DNA from: Datisca glomerata
Taxonomy: Eukaryota > Streptophyta > Magnoliopsida > Cucurbitales > Datiscaceae
Assembly (NCBI GenBank): GCA_003255025.1
Contig: QANY01011400.1
Location: 1,178,001 to 1,242,000, forward strand
Reading direction: 5' to 3'
Length of the DNA stretch: 64,000 nt
Shown here piece by piece: positions 1-11,869 of this stretch (its first letter is position 1; each line of letters starts with the position of its first letter). The position numbers and the translations under genes are program-made. A model generated the notes under the pieces. The model was not told the origin of the DNA. It saw only the letters and a program-made list of their open reading frames with translations, and did not search any database.

Positions 1-436
1 CTCGAATTTCTTATCCTACGTCCCTCTATTCACATGTTCAACTGCCTTCAATACTAGATCCCCTATGACAAAGGTCTGAGGCTTCGCAATGGCTTCATAT
101 GGCCCATGCGCTTTTGTTATGCTTGAATACTTCCATTCGCCTCGTCTCTTCTATCTTTAAGGACTTCCAAATCTCCAAGGCATGTGACATGTTCCACTCC
201 GATGGATGACAAAAGCTTGGCAGAGGGCATCATCACTTCTGCTGGTATGACGGCTTCACACTCATACACTAGTGAGAAAGACGTTGCTTGAGTGGGTGTC
301 CGCTTTGATGTTCTGTATTCTCAAAGTGCTAAGGGTAGGAGCTCATGGCAATTTTCTTGAGCTTCATGGACCATCCTACTTAGAATCCTTACCAGCGTCT
401 TGTTGGTTGCTTCTACTTGCCCATTTCCTTTGTGAT
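1..436 (-). pseudogene. Ty3/gypsy integrase fragment (3' part of pol)
   Basis: Reading the minus strand from 436 down gives the C-terminal half of a plant gypsy integrase. The stretch GNGQVEATNKTL is followed by an RTS-R-TP-ATSFSLVYECEAVIPAEV block and then GDLVLKAVEHV, the usual GDLVLK region just after the integrase core. The family inserts retrotransposon cDNA into the host chromosome. The copy is dead: the tryptophan expected before EYRTS is a TGA stop, and the tail needs frameshifts to read through. It continues past the left edge. Together with the RT-RNase H block at 1812-3655 it is part of one minus-strand gypsy element; the DNA between them was replaced by a copia LTR (440-1806). Confidence 0.8.
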
Positions 437-439
437 AGT

Positions 440-1806
440 TGTTGGAATATGTCCATAAAGTAGCATATAATAACTAGTTATTTGTATTTAATTATTTCTC
501 AGACATTATATTATTAAATTCTTATGAATAAATTGAAAGTTTTATTTTAAATTAAAGTGTGTTTATAAATTACTCAAGTTTTGAAACTTTCATCAATGAA
601 CGAATAATGAAGATAAAGGCGTCTCCAGACGAACTCTTCTGAGAAAGTTCATAACGATATTCATAATTTTAGGATCGACTAGGCAATCGAATCTGATTAT
701 GACTGTTTGGTTGAACTAATGGATGCCAGTCCTGAGGCATGGAAGTGAAGATTCAAATGATTAACCTAGACATGTTATGAACATGTTGAATATACCGGTA
801 ACAAATTAGTTTAAAACCCAAAACCGTTTACCAAGCTAAATCTAATTGTTACACCTAAAGGGTATTTTCATAATTATCTTAACCCTAAGGTGAATACGTA
901 GCTTGACTTAGTTAGTTACAGTCTTTGATATTTCAAATGAGTGAGTTCAAATTGATGGGCAATATCTCGACCGTTGGAATTATAAATCAATTAAGTTGGA
1001 GTACGTGATTCATAGATATAAAAATTCGTGGTTTGATTGTGAAAGCAAAAATATCATCTTATACGTTATTGATGGATGTGTGAATAAATTAACTTGACCA
1101 AGTATTCAATCAATTGAGTCATTGATTAAGACTTGTGAAGTGTACGAGACAATTCACTATTATGTCTTTTTTATTCACAGTCAATAAATGAGCTAAGAAA
1201 ATAATCACAAGATGGGGTAAAATGATAGTTTTATATTCCACTCTAGTTACTGATATTCACGATGTGTATTATATTAAAATATTCTATGGACCGTGAAAAT
1301 AAAAGAGTTTATTTACATCAACAAAAAATGTAGTGCGCATGAATAGAGAGGTTATTCGGCATCGAACCTATAGTGGAATCGTACGATGTCATGATTAAAT
1401 AGGTCAGATATTTATGGGGATACATTCGTCAGGTACTTGAATCCTTAGCTTTGCTCATATGGATTCATTTGGTCTCAGAAATTGCTCATGAGAACAGGAA
1501 TAGAGAAACAAAATAAATTGGATCAAAATATGTTTTAGTATCAAGACATATTTTCTACACCTATATGTGATGGGTGATGTCACTAAGTTAGTTAAGTGTG
1601 ATTATATGTATTGAAATTAATTAGTTTATTATTTTCTAATTATTGGATAATTAGTAAATAAAAAATTAATTAATTAATTAATTGACAATGATAAATTAAT
1701 TTATCAATTGGATTGATGAATCTCGATACAACTCAAACTCCAGGAAATATTGCAATTTTCGGCAATTATGATTATATGTGGTGAATTTTCATAAATTTAA
1801 AAATAA
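440..1806 (+). mobile_element. Truncated copia LTR (same family as copia A and B LTRs)
   Basis: The block starts TGTTGGAATATGTCCATAAAG, matching the starts of the LTRs at 29156 (plus) and 7941 (minus). It follows them through the conserved GACTAGGCAATCGA, ACCTAGACATGTT and AATTAATTAATTGA stretches. Similarity stops near 1806, about 500-600 bases before the expected CTCGATCCAACA end, where gypsy RNase H sequence begins. There is no coding sequence, primer site or second LTR nearby, so this is a truncated solo LTR rather than a full element. The flanking gypsy pieces lack the segment that should link RNase H to integrase, so a deletion probably removed the LTR 3' end and that gypsy segment together. 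Confidence 0.75.
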
Positions 1807-1811
1807 GGTAA

Positions 1812-3655
1812 CTCAACCTTTGGAATTTGTGTATGTACTGAGTAAGGGCGGGCTCTTTGACAGCGAACTCCCCATTGATGTGATTGATTATCAAACTGGA
1901 GTCCCCTCTACTTTGAGCGTCATGGCCTCTTTCTCTTTTTCATACTTCATCCCAAGTACCAAGGCTTCATATTCTACCTCATTGTTCGTACAAGGGAAAG
2001 TCTGATTGTACGCCACCAAAAAAAGTTGCCTAGCGGGTCTTCTAACATAAGCCTTGCTCCTCCGCATTATGCATCGAGGTCCATTAAAAGTGAGCTTCCA
2101 CACTGCCTCTTCGCAAAGGTTCACCTCATGGAATTCTCCTGGGATGATCTCATCTAAGGGATCTGATTCCTTATTCTGAAATTGTCCAAGTATATCAGAG
2201 AGGGCTTGGCTCTTTTGCACCTTGGGCATCACTGGCCTTATGTCGAATTCATTTAACAACATTGTCCACCTAGTAAGCCTTCCATTCAAAGGGGCCTGGA
2301 CTATAAGAATGATTAGGATTAGTCTTGGTCATTAAATGAATTTTGTTACCAAGTAGGTAGTGGCAAAGCTTCTGGGTGGCGAAGATAAGTATCAGAAATT
2401 CTTTTCTTGAGGCGTATATCTCAACTCCACATCACGTAAAACTCTACTTAGATAATAGATCGAGCATTTTGACCCCTTCCGCTCTTGAGCCAATAGTGCT
2501 CCATTGGAGTTAGTCGTGGACGTGATGTACAATATCAATAGCATGTCTCCTCGATGTGGCACGATGGTGGCAGGTATGAGCCAAACATCCTTTATATGTT
2601 GAAAATACCTCTGTTACTTAGAGGCCCATTCTAAATCATAACCTTGCTTCAATAATGGTTGCAGAACGCTGATTGATACTGCCAATATGTGAATGAAATG
2701 ACATACATAAGAGACATTCCCCTGAGAATGACTTTAGCTCCTTGACTGTCCACGACGGAGGCATGTCCTTGATGGCTTTTACTTTTAACTGACCAATGTA
2801 TATTCCTTGTTGGTGAGCACAGAACCCTAAGAACTTACCGTGAGGAACCCTGAATGCGCATTTCACTGGATTCATTTTGAGCTTATAAACCTTGCACCAC
2901 TCAAATACACTTCTCAGATGTCTGAGGTGCATGTCCGCCATCTCGGATTTTACAACCAAGTCATCAACGTAGTCTTCCACAAGATCATGGATCATATCAT
3001 AGAAGGTTGTTTTCATTTCCCTCTAATAAATAGCTCTGGCATTTTTCAATCTGAATGGCATCACGATGTAATAGAAATTGCCAAAAGGAGTTATGAATTC
3101 AGTTTTCTCAGCATCCCCGAGTGTAATTCTGATCTGGTTGTAAGCACTGAACTCATCCATGAAGAAGAACATCTCATGTTTCATCGTGGCATCTACTAAG
3201 GCGTCAACATTAGGCAGTGGGAAATCATTCTTTAGGCATGCCTTGTTCAGGTCTCTAAAATCAAGGTAACACCGTATTTTGCCATTCTTCTTTTTTACGG
3301 GAACAATATTAGCCAGCCAAGTGAGGTATTCTATTAGTTTTATGAACTTGGCCTCCATGAGCTTTGCAGTTCTACTTCAGGGAGAAAGTGTTGCGGCGGC
3401 TGATTGTCGGGGTTACACGCCATTGAGACCCCCATCTTGTGAGTTACCAAGGCGGGATCTAGCCTTGGCATTTCAGTATACGGCTAAGCGAACACATCTT
3501 GCAACTCCTAAAGTAGGGTTAATAGTCATTCTCCCTAAACTTCATACAAGATTTTTGTTAGGAGCATGGGTCTCCGCCCTACCTCCCCATCAAGGAACGG
3601 TTCCTCTAATTCCTCTTGTGATGACGGTGGTATTGACTTCAAAGGAGTTAGTTTA
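1812..3655 (-). pseudogene. Ty3/gypsy reverse transcriptase and RNase H (pol fragment)
   Basis: On the minus strand the order is RT then RNase H, the gypsy arrangement. Near 3500-3360 a PRLDPALVTHKMGV leader matches the conserved pre-RT region of plant gypsy pol. 3358-3023 holds RT fingers (TWLANIVPVKKKNGKIR, DFRDLNKACLKNDFPLP), and 3016-2636 carries the catalytic YVDDLVVKS box. At 2289-1812 RNase H is recognisable from WKLTFNG, FPCTNNEVEYEALVLGMKY and INGEFAVKEPALTQYI. A TAG sits where Q is normal (AIY-stop-REM, near 3017-3022), and frameshifts separate RT from RNase H and split RNase H near 1890. The piece ends abruptly at 3655 against a copia gag, so the element's protease and most of its gag are missing. 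Confidence 0.85.
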
Positions 3656-4346
3656 GGCAGTTACGTTTCCAATGTTCTGATTCTTAGCCTTCTTTGGACC
3701 TCTCTTGTGTTTCTTTTTTGCGCCAGAGGTGGAAGGCTTGATTTCAGTAAAGTTTTCCGCTCCAGTCTTCCTCTTGCCTTTCAGAAACAAGGTCTCAGCA
3801 TCTTGTAGTTCCTTCATCAGCTCAGGAAGTGAGTACCTCAACTTATTCATCGAATAATTAAGTTTAAAGTTCTCAAAAGTGTCAGGCAAAGTCTCAAGAA
3901 TCATATCAACTTGTGTCTCGCCATCTACCTCAGTACTCATGATCTCCATCTCATTCAGCTAACTACTGATCAACATCATATGTTCTCTGACAAGAGTTCT
4001 AGGTTTCATGTGCAGTTCATGAAGTTTCGCACATCAGCTTGTTTGACTTGAGGACCCTGATCTCCAAACATTTAGGTGATGGTCAACATCATATCAGTGA
4101 CAGTTTCCATGTTCTAATGTTGTTGTTGCAACTCCTGGCGATCTCATGAGAACGTAGCCAAGAAGCATAAGCATCATTTTCCTCTTGAGTTAATTCATCA
4201 ATAGGCTTAAGGGGACAAGAGGTGATGAGAACGAACTTGTACTTTTCTACCGTCGGCATGATATCAAGATTATGTTTCCAATCCACGTAATTTTCACTAG
4301 TAAGTTTTTTCGCATTTAAGATAGTTGGGAGTGGTGATAGTGACAT
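3656..4346 (-). pseudogene. Copia B gag (UBN2-type), truncated
   Basis: The protein starts near MSLSPLPTILNAKKLT (ATG at 4346; upstream in-frame residues read MIGYLFTPLFLFF and look like leader) and has the GENYVDWKHNLDIM-like fold typical of plant copia gag. A frame break near 4090-3950 separates this part from MILETLPDTFENFKLNYSMN..MKELQDAETLFLKGKRK, the classic C-terminal gag segment. The basic PSTSGAKKKHKRGPKK tail would precede the zinc knuckle, but sequence ends at 3656 before it. Gag forms the virus-like particle in the cytoplasm. Copia A at 25533 encodes the same protein with the zinc knuckle retained. Confidence 0.8.
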
Positions 4347-6076
4347 GATTACTGAAAAGAATAAAAAAAGCGGTGTAAATAAATACCCAATCATTTAGAA
4401 AAGTATGATGCATGATGCAAATACTTAAATATTTAAAAATCTAATAAAAGTATTTCTTCTATGATGTTACGATCAACAATGATAGCTTGTCTCATCTAAG
4501 GACAACGTCCAAGCTACCACCTTTCGCATCGAGACTCCTCTCGTTTGGTTAACACTTCTTAAAATGTCACTACATCTAGCTTAACCAATTACCAATGGTT
4601 TTGGCCAGCTTACCCCATTGACTAGCCCTAATGAGGGATTCTAATGTACTTCGGTCTAAGTGTTTGACCAACGCATCGGTTTTCAATGTTGCCAGGAACT
4701 AACCGTCCGTCTAGGAACAGTCTTGTCTCACCACTTCCTTTACAAGTTTTAGCTTCTTAAACAACTCGATGACACAAAATGACACCCAAGTTTCTTCCAT
4801 TAAAGAGAGGACCGCTAGCGCTGCTCTAAACCATTCCTCGTGCCACAACCAAGTTTGTGTTGGAAACTTTGGGAACGTTTCAACGTAAACGATTCTCCGA
4901 CTTAGTTTTCAGAAAAATAGATTTTCCGTTAAATTTTCAAAAATTATAACTCTTTATTAATTTGGAAAAAATAAGTTTCAAAAATTATAAACTTTTATAA
5001 ATTTTAAATCCCAATTAAAATTTATGACTTTTATAAAATTCACATTGTATTTAAATTATAACCCATTATGAATTTAAACTACAATGATGCATGTACATTC
5101 TATATGGCATTTTGATATTGACATATCCATATTTCTATATATCAAGTTATATGATGATGCGAGATTAATAATAAATCATCAATTCAAAATTAATCTCTTT
5201 ATTGACTCATTTCTAATTACAACCCATAAAAAATAATAAATAAATTATAATAATTTAAATACTAGTCTTTATGGCGTCTGTAATTGTCTCCTTATCTTGC
5301 AGGAAGTCCCACCAACTTTTGTAACTCTTTAAAATAGTGCAGTCACATTTTCAAGCTTTGATCAAAACCCTTTAATTAAGAAAAATTATTTTCCTAATTA
5401 AATAATATCATTAAATATCCTTTTTAAAATTCAAAATTCAAAAGATGAAAAGATAAAATTGATAACTATCTTTTGAATTCAAAAGATGAAAATATAAAAT
5501 AGATATTTATTTTTTGAATTCAAATTCAAAAGATAAAAATGATAATTACATTTTGAATTTTAATTATCTTTTATCTGTTTAAAATTCTAAATTTGAAATT
5601 TAAAAGATAAAAGATAGGATAAGGGTTTTCGTGAAACATCACATGACTTCCTAAACCCTAATTATTATCGCCTAGTGTTTCACAAACCCTAGTCACCATG
5701 CAGGGTCACAATGGGAAGCGGTGGAGCAGGAGGCGATGCAGCACGGTGGCGGGCGCCTGCAATCGACGATGGCAACAGCGCCGACGTCCGGCGACGATGA
5801 TGGTTTTCTATGGTGAATTTTTGAGGCGGCCATGACATGATATTAAAAAAAATCTAACTTTTGCAATAAAATAAATTACATAAAATCCTATGCCTCAATT
5901 TCAGTGTACATTAATTCAAAAGTCAAAAAATAAAACGCCTAGAGCCAATAGATCAGAAGCTATTTATAAAACACATTCAAAATTATTTTGAATCTACCAT
6001 ACAAAATAATATGCCAATATCAAAACATCCAATGATACATACGTTTAAAAACTAAATATACACAACCAAGAACCAA
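4347..6076 (-). other. Copia B untranslated leader with palindromes and GC-rich island
   Basis: This is about 1.7 kb between primer site and gag, AT-rich and without a sense reading frame. It holds repeated TTTGAATTCAAAAGAT modules around 5410-5610, including a perfect 20-base palindrome at 5468-5487. A sharp GC-rich island lies at about 5700-5830. The same layout and end sequences occur in the copia A leader (23731-25532), so it belongs to the family and is not a random insertion. On the plus strand (antisense to the element) an ATG at 5711 opens a short MGSGGAGGDAARW reading frame. Confidence 0.6.
5468..5487. repeat. Perfect 20-base palindrome in copia B leader
   Basis: ATCTTTTGAATTCAAAAGAT equals its own reverse complement. 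Related half-copies flank it (TTTTGAATTC and AAAAGAT words, 5440-5600), and similar modules recur in the copia A leader at about 24290-24470. Confidence 0.8.
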
Positions 6077-6088
6077 GGCTCTGATAAA
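6077..6088 (-). other. Primer binding site of copia B
   Basis: The minus strand reads TTTATCAGAGCC a few bases after the LTR end (GATCCAGCA). It matches the initiator-Met tRNA primer site TGGTATCAGAGC at the core TATCAGAGC. Confidence 0.75.
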
Positions 6089-6091
6089 GAT

Positions 6092-7941
6092 TGCTGGATC
6101 GAGTTATTTGAGAAAGAATCAATGAACCACGAACGGTTCATCAACCAATTTAATCATATTAAATATTAAAACCATACTTACGATTATGCATACTTAGTTA
6201 AACGTATTCGATAGAGGTAAAAATAATTTATACCTTATGTTCTATCAGAGAACTTCTGAGTTGATGGAATCCTATTGATTGTCTTGGTGTTCTTCGTAGA
6301 ACTCGAATCATCCTTCACACTAACAACCACTCGTAAGATTCAGAAATATATCTCAATCAGATTTTGATAAGTAATTGTCTGTGGGCTCTCAAAATAACTG
6401 GAGAAGAAAAATCAGATTTTTCCTTCTCCTCTCTGTATTTTGGCGACAACTAGAGAGAGGGAGAGAAACTGTGTTTTATCTACTCTATGTAATTACACAC
6501 TATGTTAAGGTTAGGGATGCAACTATATTGCCATCTCTTATATAATAATTATGAAATTTACACACATACCTATATGTCAAATTACCAAAAATTCACCCCA
6601 TAATATTTGCTATTGCGGAAAATTACATATCTCCCTAGAGTCAATATTGTGTCCAAACTCATCAATCTAAATTGATAAATTAAATTGATCTCCATCAATT
6701 AATTAATTAATTTCTTTTATTTACTAATTATCTGATAATTAAAAAATAACCATTTAAATAATTTGAAAATTAATTACTTACTCTTCACTAATAAAGTGCC
6801 AACACCCATCACATATGAGTTCGTGAAATATACCTTGGTCCAAAAATATTTTTGGTCCAACTGATGAGTTATTTTTCATTTTTGTCCTTATGACCTACTC
6901 TTGAGATCGAATGAACCCACATTAATAAAGCTATAGGACTCAAATACTCATAGAATTTATCTCCATAAATTCCTGATCTATTTAATATTGACATCATACG
7001 ACTACACTATATGTCCAATGCCAAATAAACTCTCGATTCATGGGCACTACATTTTTATTTGTGTAAATAAACTCTTTTATTTCACGGTCCATGCAATATT
7101 TTAACATATCACCTTCCTGAATATCAGTAACATGAGTGAGATATAAAATTACCGTTTACCCCTCTAGTGATTATTTATTTAATTCTTTTATTGACTGTGA
7201 ATAAAAAAGACATAACAGTGAATTATCTCGTACAGTTCACCATGTCTTATTCAATGATTCATTTCATCGAATACTTGATCAAGTTAATTTATTCACACAC
7301 CCATAAGTAAATCATAAGGTGATATTATTGTATTTTCAATCTCGCAATGAATTTTTATATCTGTGAATCACGCAACTCCAACATAGTTGAATCACGATCT
7401 CAATAGTCGAGATATTGTCCGTAATTTGAACTCACTCTTTTGGCATATCAAAGATTGTAACTAACTAAGACAATTTTCGTATTCAGCTCAGGATTAAAAT
7501 AATTATAAAAATACCCTTATAGGTGTAACAATTAGATTTAGAGCTACATAAACAGTTTTTCTCTAAACTAATTGGTTACTGGTCTATTCAACATGTTCCG
7601 TAACATGTCTAGGTCAACCGTTAGAGTCTCCACCCCATGCCTCAAGACTGACATCCTTTGGTTCAACCTAACAGTTATAATCAGACTTGATTACCCAGTC
7701 GATTCTAAGACTGCGAATAATATTCTGAAACTATTTTAGAAGAGTTTTTCTGGAAGACTCCCCTGTCTTTACTCTTCTTATGTTGACAATAATTCCAGGA
7801 CTTGAGTAAATTATAAATACACTTTAACTAATAGAAAAGACTGTCATACAGACATTAAATTCAGTAATACAAGTTGTCGAAGAAATAATTAAATAATTAT
7901 AAATAGTTATTACACCATAATTTATGGACATAATTCCAATA
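6092..7941 (-). repeat. Copia B 5' LTR
   Basis: The minus strand starts TATTGGAATTATGTCCATAAA at 7941 (expected TGTTGG) and ends CTCGATCCAGCA at 6092, 1850 bases. It is the same LTR family as 440-1806, 21554-23715 and 29156-31072. A CT/GA-rich stretch near 6400-6460 corresponds to the R/U5 part that is similar in all four copies. Confidence 0.8.
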
Positions 7942-7945
7942 ATAC

Positions 7946-8382
7946 GAAGGTCATCGAGAGAACATGGTGAATGAGGTTGTTTGAGTGACCCACATTCTGG
8001 TCATTATTTGTTATCATGGATCTAACCGAGGCGGAACGGGTGTAGCCGCACCAACTTAGCTTACCGTATGAGGTGGTATGGGTTGAGCAACTAGTGGTGA
8101 TGGAGGAGGATTTTGTGAAGTAGTGAGGAAGGCAGTAAGTGTGCTAAAAAGAGCTTAGGTCTTGGCGTTAGAAGCATGTAGATCCCTGATAGTATGGGTT
8201 TGTTCTATCACCATCATGGTGGTAGCAATGGTGGCGACAAGGTTGGATATCTCATGAGAAGTAGTTTCTTCCATGTCTTGGTTCTCTATCAATGGTTGGT
8301 TGTCTCCTTGTACACGAGAAGAATCCCTCCTAGGTCTTCCACGTCCATCTATACTTGGTAAAATTCGTAGGAGATAGGTCAC
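7946..8382 (-). pseudogene. Ty3/gypsy gag N-terminal fragment
   Basis: The minus strand from 8382 reads MTYLLRILPSIDGRGRPRRDSSRVQGDNQ..SNLVATIATTMMVIEQTHTIRDL. After one stop (K-T-stop-ALFSTL) it continues as FLTTSQNPPPSPLVAQPIPPH, until the copia B LTR interrupts it at about 7945. This basic, then helical, then Pro-rich layout fits the start of a plant gypsy gag; no diagnostic motif is present. The assignment rests mainly on position just downstream of the LTR at 8400-9282 and upstream, in the same orientation, of gypsy RT. Confidence 0.5.
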
Positions 8383-8640
8383 TCCCTAGTGGAGCCGTGA
8401 AAATGTTTAGGGGTTTTAGGTGATGTGTAATGGGCGTCCTAGTCTATGACAATAAGCCTGAGAACGTGAGAGTTGTGTGACTGAGAGGGTGAAGGACAAA
8501 CACCTTAGAGTCTACCTCAAGATGGTGACAAAATACCACTTTTTCTCTAAGGCTGGTGAGAACTTCAGTGTAGAATATTTTCTGGTTTTTACATAGGGGA
8601 GTGTGAGAGTGATGATTCCCATAATGTTGCCAAGGACCCC

Positions 8641-8650
8641 CTTATATAGA
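8641..8650 (-). promoter_or_regulatory. TATA box of the gypsy LTR
   Basis: The minus strand reads TCTATATAAG followed by GGGGTCC, a typical plant LTR core promoter, inside the LTR and upstream of the gag start. Confidence 0.6.
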
Positions 8651-8720
8651 TGAGGCCAAGTAGAGACCATTGTTCTATCCTTTTTGGTGATAGGAAAACC
8701 TCTTATAAAATGTGGGCATG

Positions 8721-8796
8721 CCTAAAACGTGACCACATTCATAAAATGTTATCACATTCATAAAATGTGATCACATTCATAAAACGTGACCACATT
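8721..8796 (-). repeat. Four 19-base tandem repeats in gypsy LTR U3
   Basis: Plus-strand units at 8721, 8740, 8759 and 8778 are all 19 bases, of the form CATAAAAYGTKAYCACATT. Units 1 and 4 carry ACGTGACC; units 2 and 3 carry ATGTKATC. The third contains the palindrome AATGTGATCACATT. They lie about 70-150 bases upstream of the TATA box, where LTR enhancers are usually found. Confidence 0.75.
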
Positions 8797-9282
8797 TTAT
8801 GCCACAACTAGTCGTGTCTTTATGGTATCGAGTGGTTGTATGACAAACTCAACCAACTCTTTAATGGCCACAAATGAATGACTGGACTTCACTACCTGCC
8901 TTTGGACCACCCAAAGGTGGCGTGGTGAGGAACTACACCAAAGGTGGCAACACACACCTTTAGCTCTTTCTCTGTCAGAAGGCGGCACATCCAAGATGCC
9001 TAAGGTGGCCATACGCTTCAAAAAGATTTTCCTCTTGTGGTACAACGTAAACTTGTCCTAATCCTACCAGAACACATTCCCCAGATTATTCTCAGGCAAG
9101 GAATAGCTTTCAAGCCTTTGTCACTAAGCTTGAAGGTGAGTTACAACAACTTATAATATATTAGTGGGCTTGCAGCCTTTATAAGTCCAGGTGCATCCCT
9201 TACATGTATAAACATTGAGTACGCCATCTTTATACATTTAAACGACGTCCATTTCAAATATATTCATTCTTATCCTACATCA

Positions 9283-9480
9283 ACCTCGTTATGCCATGTA
9301 GGCACCATCTAGGCTTTCCTTGGGTGTCTCATGTACCTGTTAACACGTCATTCATGCCAAGGTTTCTCATATTTATCATGAGTAATATCTTTGTACATGG
9401 ATATGTTAAAAATAATTTCTAAAGCACTTTAACTTTGAATAACGGGCATTAGAAGTTGTATAAATTGAGCATTTAAGCCA
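9283..9480. other. Short intergenic stretch, nothing recognised
   Basis: This is AT-rich sequence outside the gypsy LTR. No reading frame or repeat could be recognised. Confidence 0.4.
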
Positions 9481-9483
9481 TTA

Positions 9484-10740
9484 GTGGGGTGTTGAATTTG
9501 GCATGTAAGAATCGATGAGTGTGCTTCACACTCATGTTTTAGACACTCTTTGCTTTAATTTTGTTGGATTTTTGTGATTTATTACTTGATTTATGTTTAT
9601 GTTTATGTTTATTTTGTAGGTATGATTTTCATGTGCGCTTGGGGTGATTTTAGAAAATTGGGAATGCAAAGATAAAATAAAAAGTGATAAAAGGTCGATT
9701 TTGGGCAGAATTGCTAGGGTCGCGATGCTGGCTTACCACCGTCATGGCATTGGTGCACGAAGATGAAGAACAACAGCTCCAGCCTCGCGACGCTGTCGTG
9801 GGACTAAGAGAAACACATTGGCCAGTGTCGCGACGCTCGTGCAATTAAAAAAATTATGCGATTTTTGTTCCCAGTATATCCTTAACGAACCCTAGTGTAT
9901 AAATAACATATTTTAGTTTTAGGGGTTCTTGGACGTGTGAGATAGAGAAAGAGCTCTTGGAGAGAAGAAGAACAAGATCCAACCCAGAAATGAATTTCAA
10001 ACTCAATTTACTCTTCAAATCCAATCTTTATTCTCTCTTTTCTCCGTGTTCATAAATATTATTAGGATGTTTTATTATTTTAGTATATTTTAGTTTTCCA
10101 ATCTAGGGTTACGACGTAGACAAACTTTGATTATTCTTTATCTTATTTTTTCAAGCTAATCGATATTTATTCATTATTGCTGAGTGTTATGATCTTTTCT
10201 TAATGCGTGTGATTGTATGATCAATTATTGCATGATTTGAGATTAATTCTGAGACTCAGAAGTGATGATTAAATTTGCCTTAAATTTTTTATACCATTAT
10301 AATTTTATAAGTTAAAGATAATTATGAATCTAGTATAACAATTATAATTTTTTGTGCTTAATGAGATTTATATACTTGAATCATTATATTGATGTTTGAA
10401 AGAGATTAATAATTACATTAGAGGAATTTACTGTCAGAATTATTTTAAACATTGATAAATTTTGAACACGATTATTTTAGTGAAATCAAAATCCCTAAAA
10501 CTTTTAATCATTAAACTTTACGTTCTTTATACTTAATAAATCTTAATTATTTTTAGTTTATTATTACATTTAAAAATCCATACTTTTCGATATTGTAAAT
10601 TAAAATTAAGATCTAATTGATTTCAATAATTAATAACAATTATTCATTATGAATGTTATTTTATATTCATATAATTTTATTACTTGACAATAATAATTTG
10701 ACAATAATAATGTAGACCTGTATTTTAAAAAAATTGTAAC
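9484..10740 (+). repeat. Degraded LTR-like block (non-autonomous retroelement?)
   Basis: The plus strand has a GC-rich stretch with repeated TCGCGACGCT words (9718-9840), then GTATAAATAAC (TATA-like, near 9896). A transcribed-looking GAGATAGAGAAAGAGCTC region follows, then AGATCCAACCCAGAAATGAATTTCAAACTC and CTAGGGTTACGACGTAG. This succession resembles LTRs of plant non-autonomous or gypsy-type elements as I remember them. No coding domain or second LTR is present, and the ends are my estimate. Confidence 0.35.
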
Positions 10741-11865
10741 AAGAATGCACACGACAGGCCATTGAATAAAAGTGTAGTTGGAAATACCCATTTTCTTAAA
10801 TTCTACTTGGCATCGGTCATCATCTCAAAATCTTGATACATGTGATTGAGCTTTTCCTTCCACTTCCATTACCCATTGTTATTCGGTACCGAGCGGCTTG
10901 ATCAAAATCTGCATCTATCTTTCTACATTTACATCTACCTCTACACTATATTTAAAAGGATTTAAAGAGAAGATTTTTTTATTTCACTTTTCATAATTAT
11001 ACAATTTCTTATTTATCACTATGTAATTAATTTTATAAATAACTTACCTGGCAAGTTGTTTTAATCTAACTTTATTAATAGTTGTTATTTCTATCGTGAA
11101 GATAAAAGAAGGCACAAGACTTTGTTTATTTGAACGAGACCTTGAAACTTTAAAATTGACTAGTCAATGATAATATATATCAATCTTTTTAATTAGGTTA
11201 ATGGGTATTTTAGTAAGAATATTTTAGAATGATTAAAATGTAGACTAAATTTTACATGATGAAATAGTATATTAATTATTTATTAATTGATGTTACAATA
11301 TTTTTCATACTATATTATTAATTAATAAATAAATTATTGATATAACATTAAACAACCGAGTCAGTTCTTAAATTATTGTAGGTGAAAACTATTGAAATTA
11401 TTTCAAAAGGCGCTCAAGTTGTCCGTCTATAGCAACAAAATTTGAACAAAGTTCAATAAATGTAAAACTAATAATGATTAATTGATAACGAACGGAAAAA
11501 TTAGTTTTCAACAAGAAAACATTATTGTTGTGGGAAGCAAGATGGGCCCATTTGCCCATTCGGAAGGGAAGATTTGGCATTGAATAAATTAGGGTGTTTA
11601 GATTTTTTCTCAACTGAATCGGTTTAATCGATTCTTTTAATATATTAATTATAATTGATTCATTTATTTTTAATAATTATATTTTTGATTTGATTATTTT
11701 TCTCAATAATTCTATAATCGGTTCGAGCCGATTACAATCATTTTTTAATATATATTTTATATTATTAATTATTGTTATTGAGTTAATATTTGGATTCAGT
11801 AGTATTAAAAATGGAGGTTAGTGTATGGAGTAATGAAAACTATTTTTGATTATTGATCTATTGAT
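10741..11865. other. AT-rich intergenic DNA without a supportable gene
   Basis: Only short spurious reading frames occur. A small inverted-repeat-rich section at 11610-11720 (AATCGGTTTAATCGATT, CGGTTCGAGCCGATT) resembles a decayed CGGTT-type MITE end. Confidence 0.5.
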
Positions 11866-11869
11866 GTTT

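Larger units (their letters stand above)
3656..7941 (-). mobile_element. Copia B: 5'-half copia element (LTR, leader, gag), truncated
   Basis: The minus-strand order is 5' LTR (7941-6092), primer site (6088-6077), a long AT-rich leader, then gag (4346-3656). Everything after mid-gag is absent: sequence switches at about 3655 to gypsy pol. LTR, leader and gag are all close relatives of copia A (21554-31072). The element lies inside a gypsy element, with gypsy gag to its right (7946-8382) and gypsy RT to its left, so it was nested and its 3' half was later lost with part of the gypsy. No target-site duplication can be checked because the 3' end is missing. Confidence 0.8.
8400..9282 (-). repeat. 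Ty3/gypsy 5' LTR
   Basis: Minus-strand sequence starts TGATGTAGGATAAGAATG at 9282. It contains a TATA box (8650-8641) about 270 bases before gag, four 19-base repeats upstream of it (8721-8796) and a transcribed part running into the gag region. The 3' boundary is not sharp: I place it near 8400-8430 from the end of LTR-like composition. The partner 3' LTR would lie beyond the left edge of the window, so the boundaries cannot be checked by LTR-LTR comparison. Confidence 0.6.

Noticed and set aside
5400..5610. Spaced repeats as a CRISPR-like array
   Set aside because: Units vary in length, overlap and are palindromic AT modules inside a retrotransposon leader in a plant genome.
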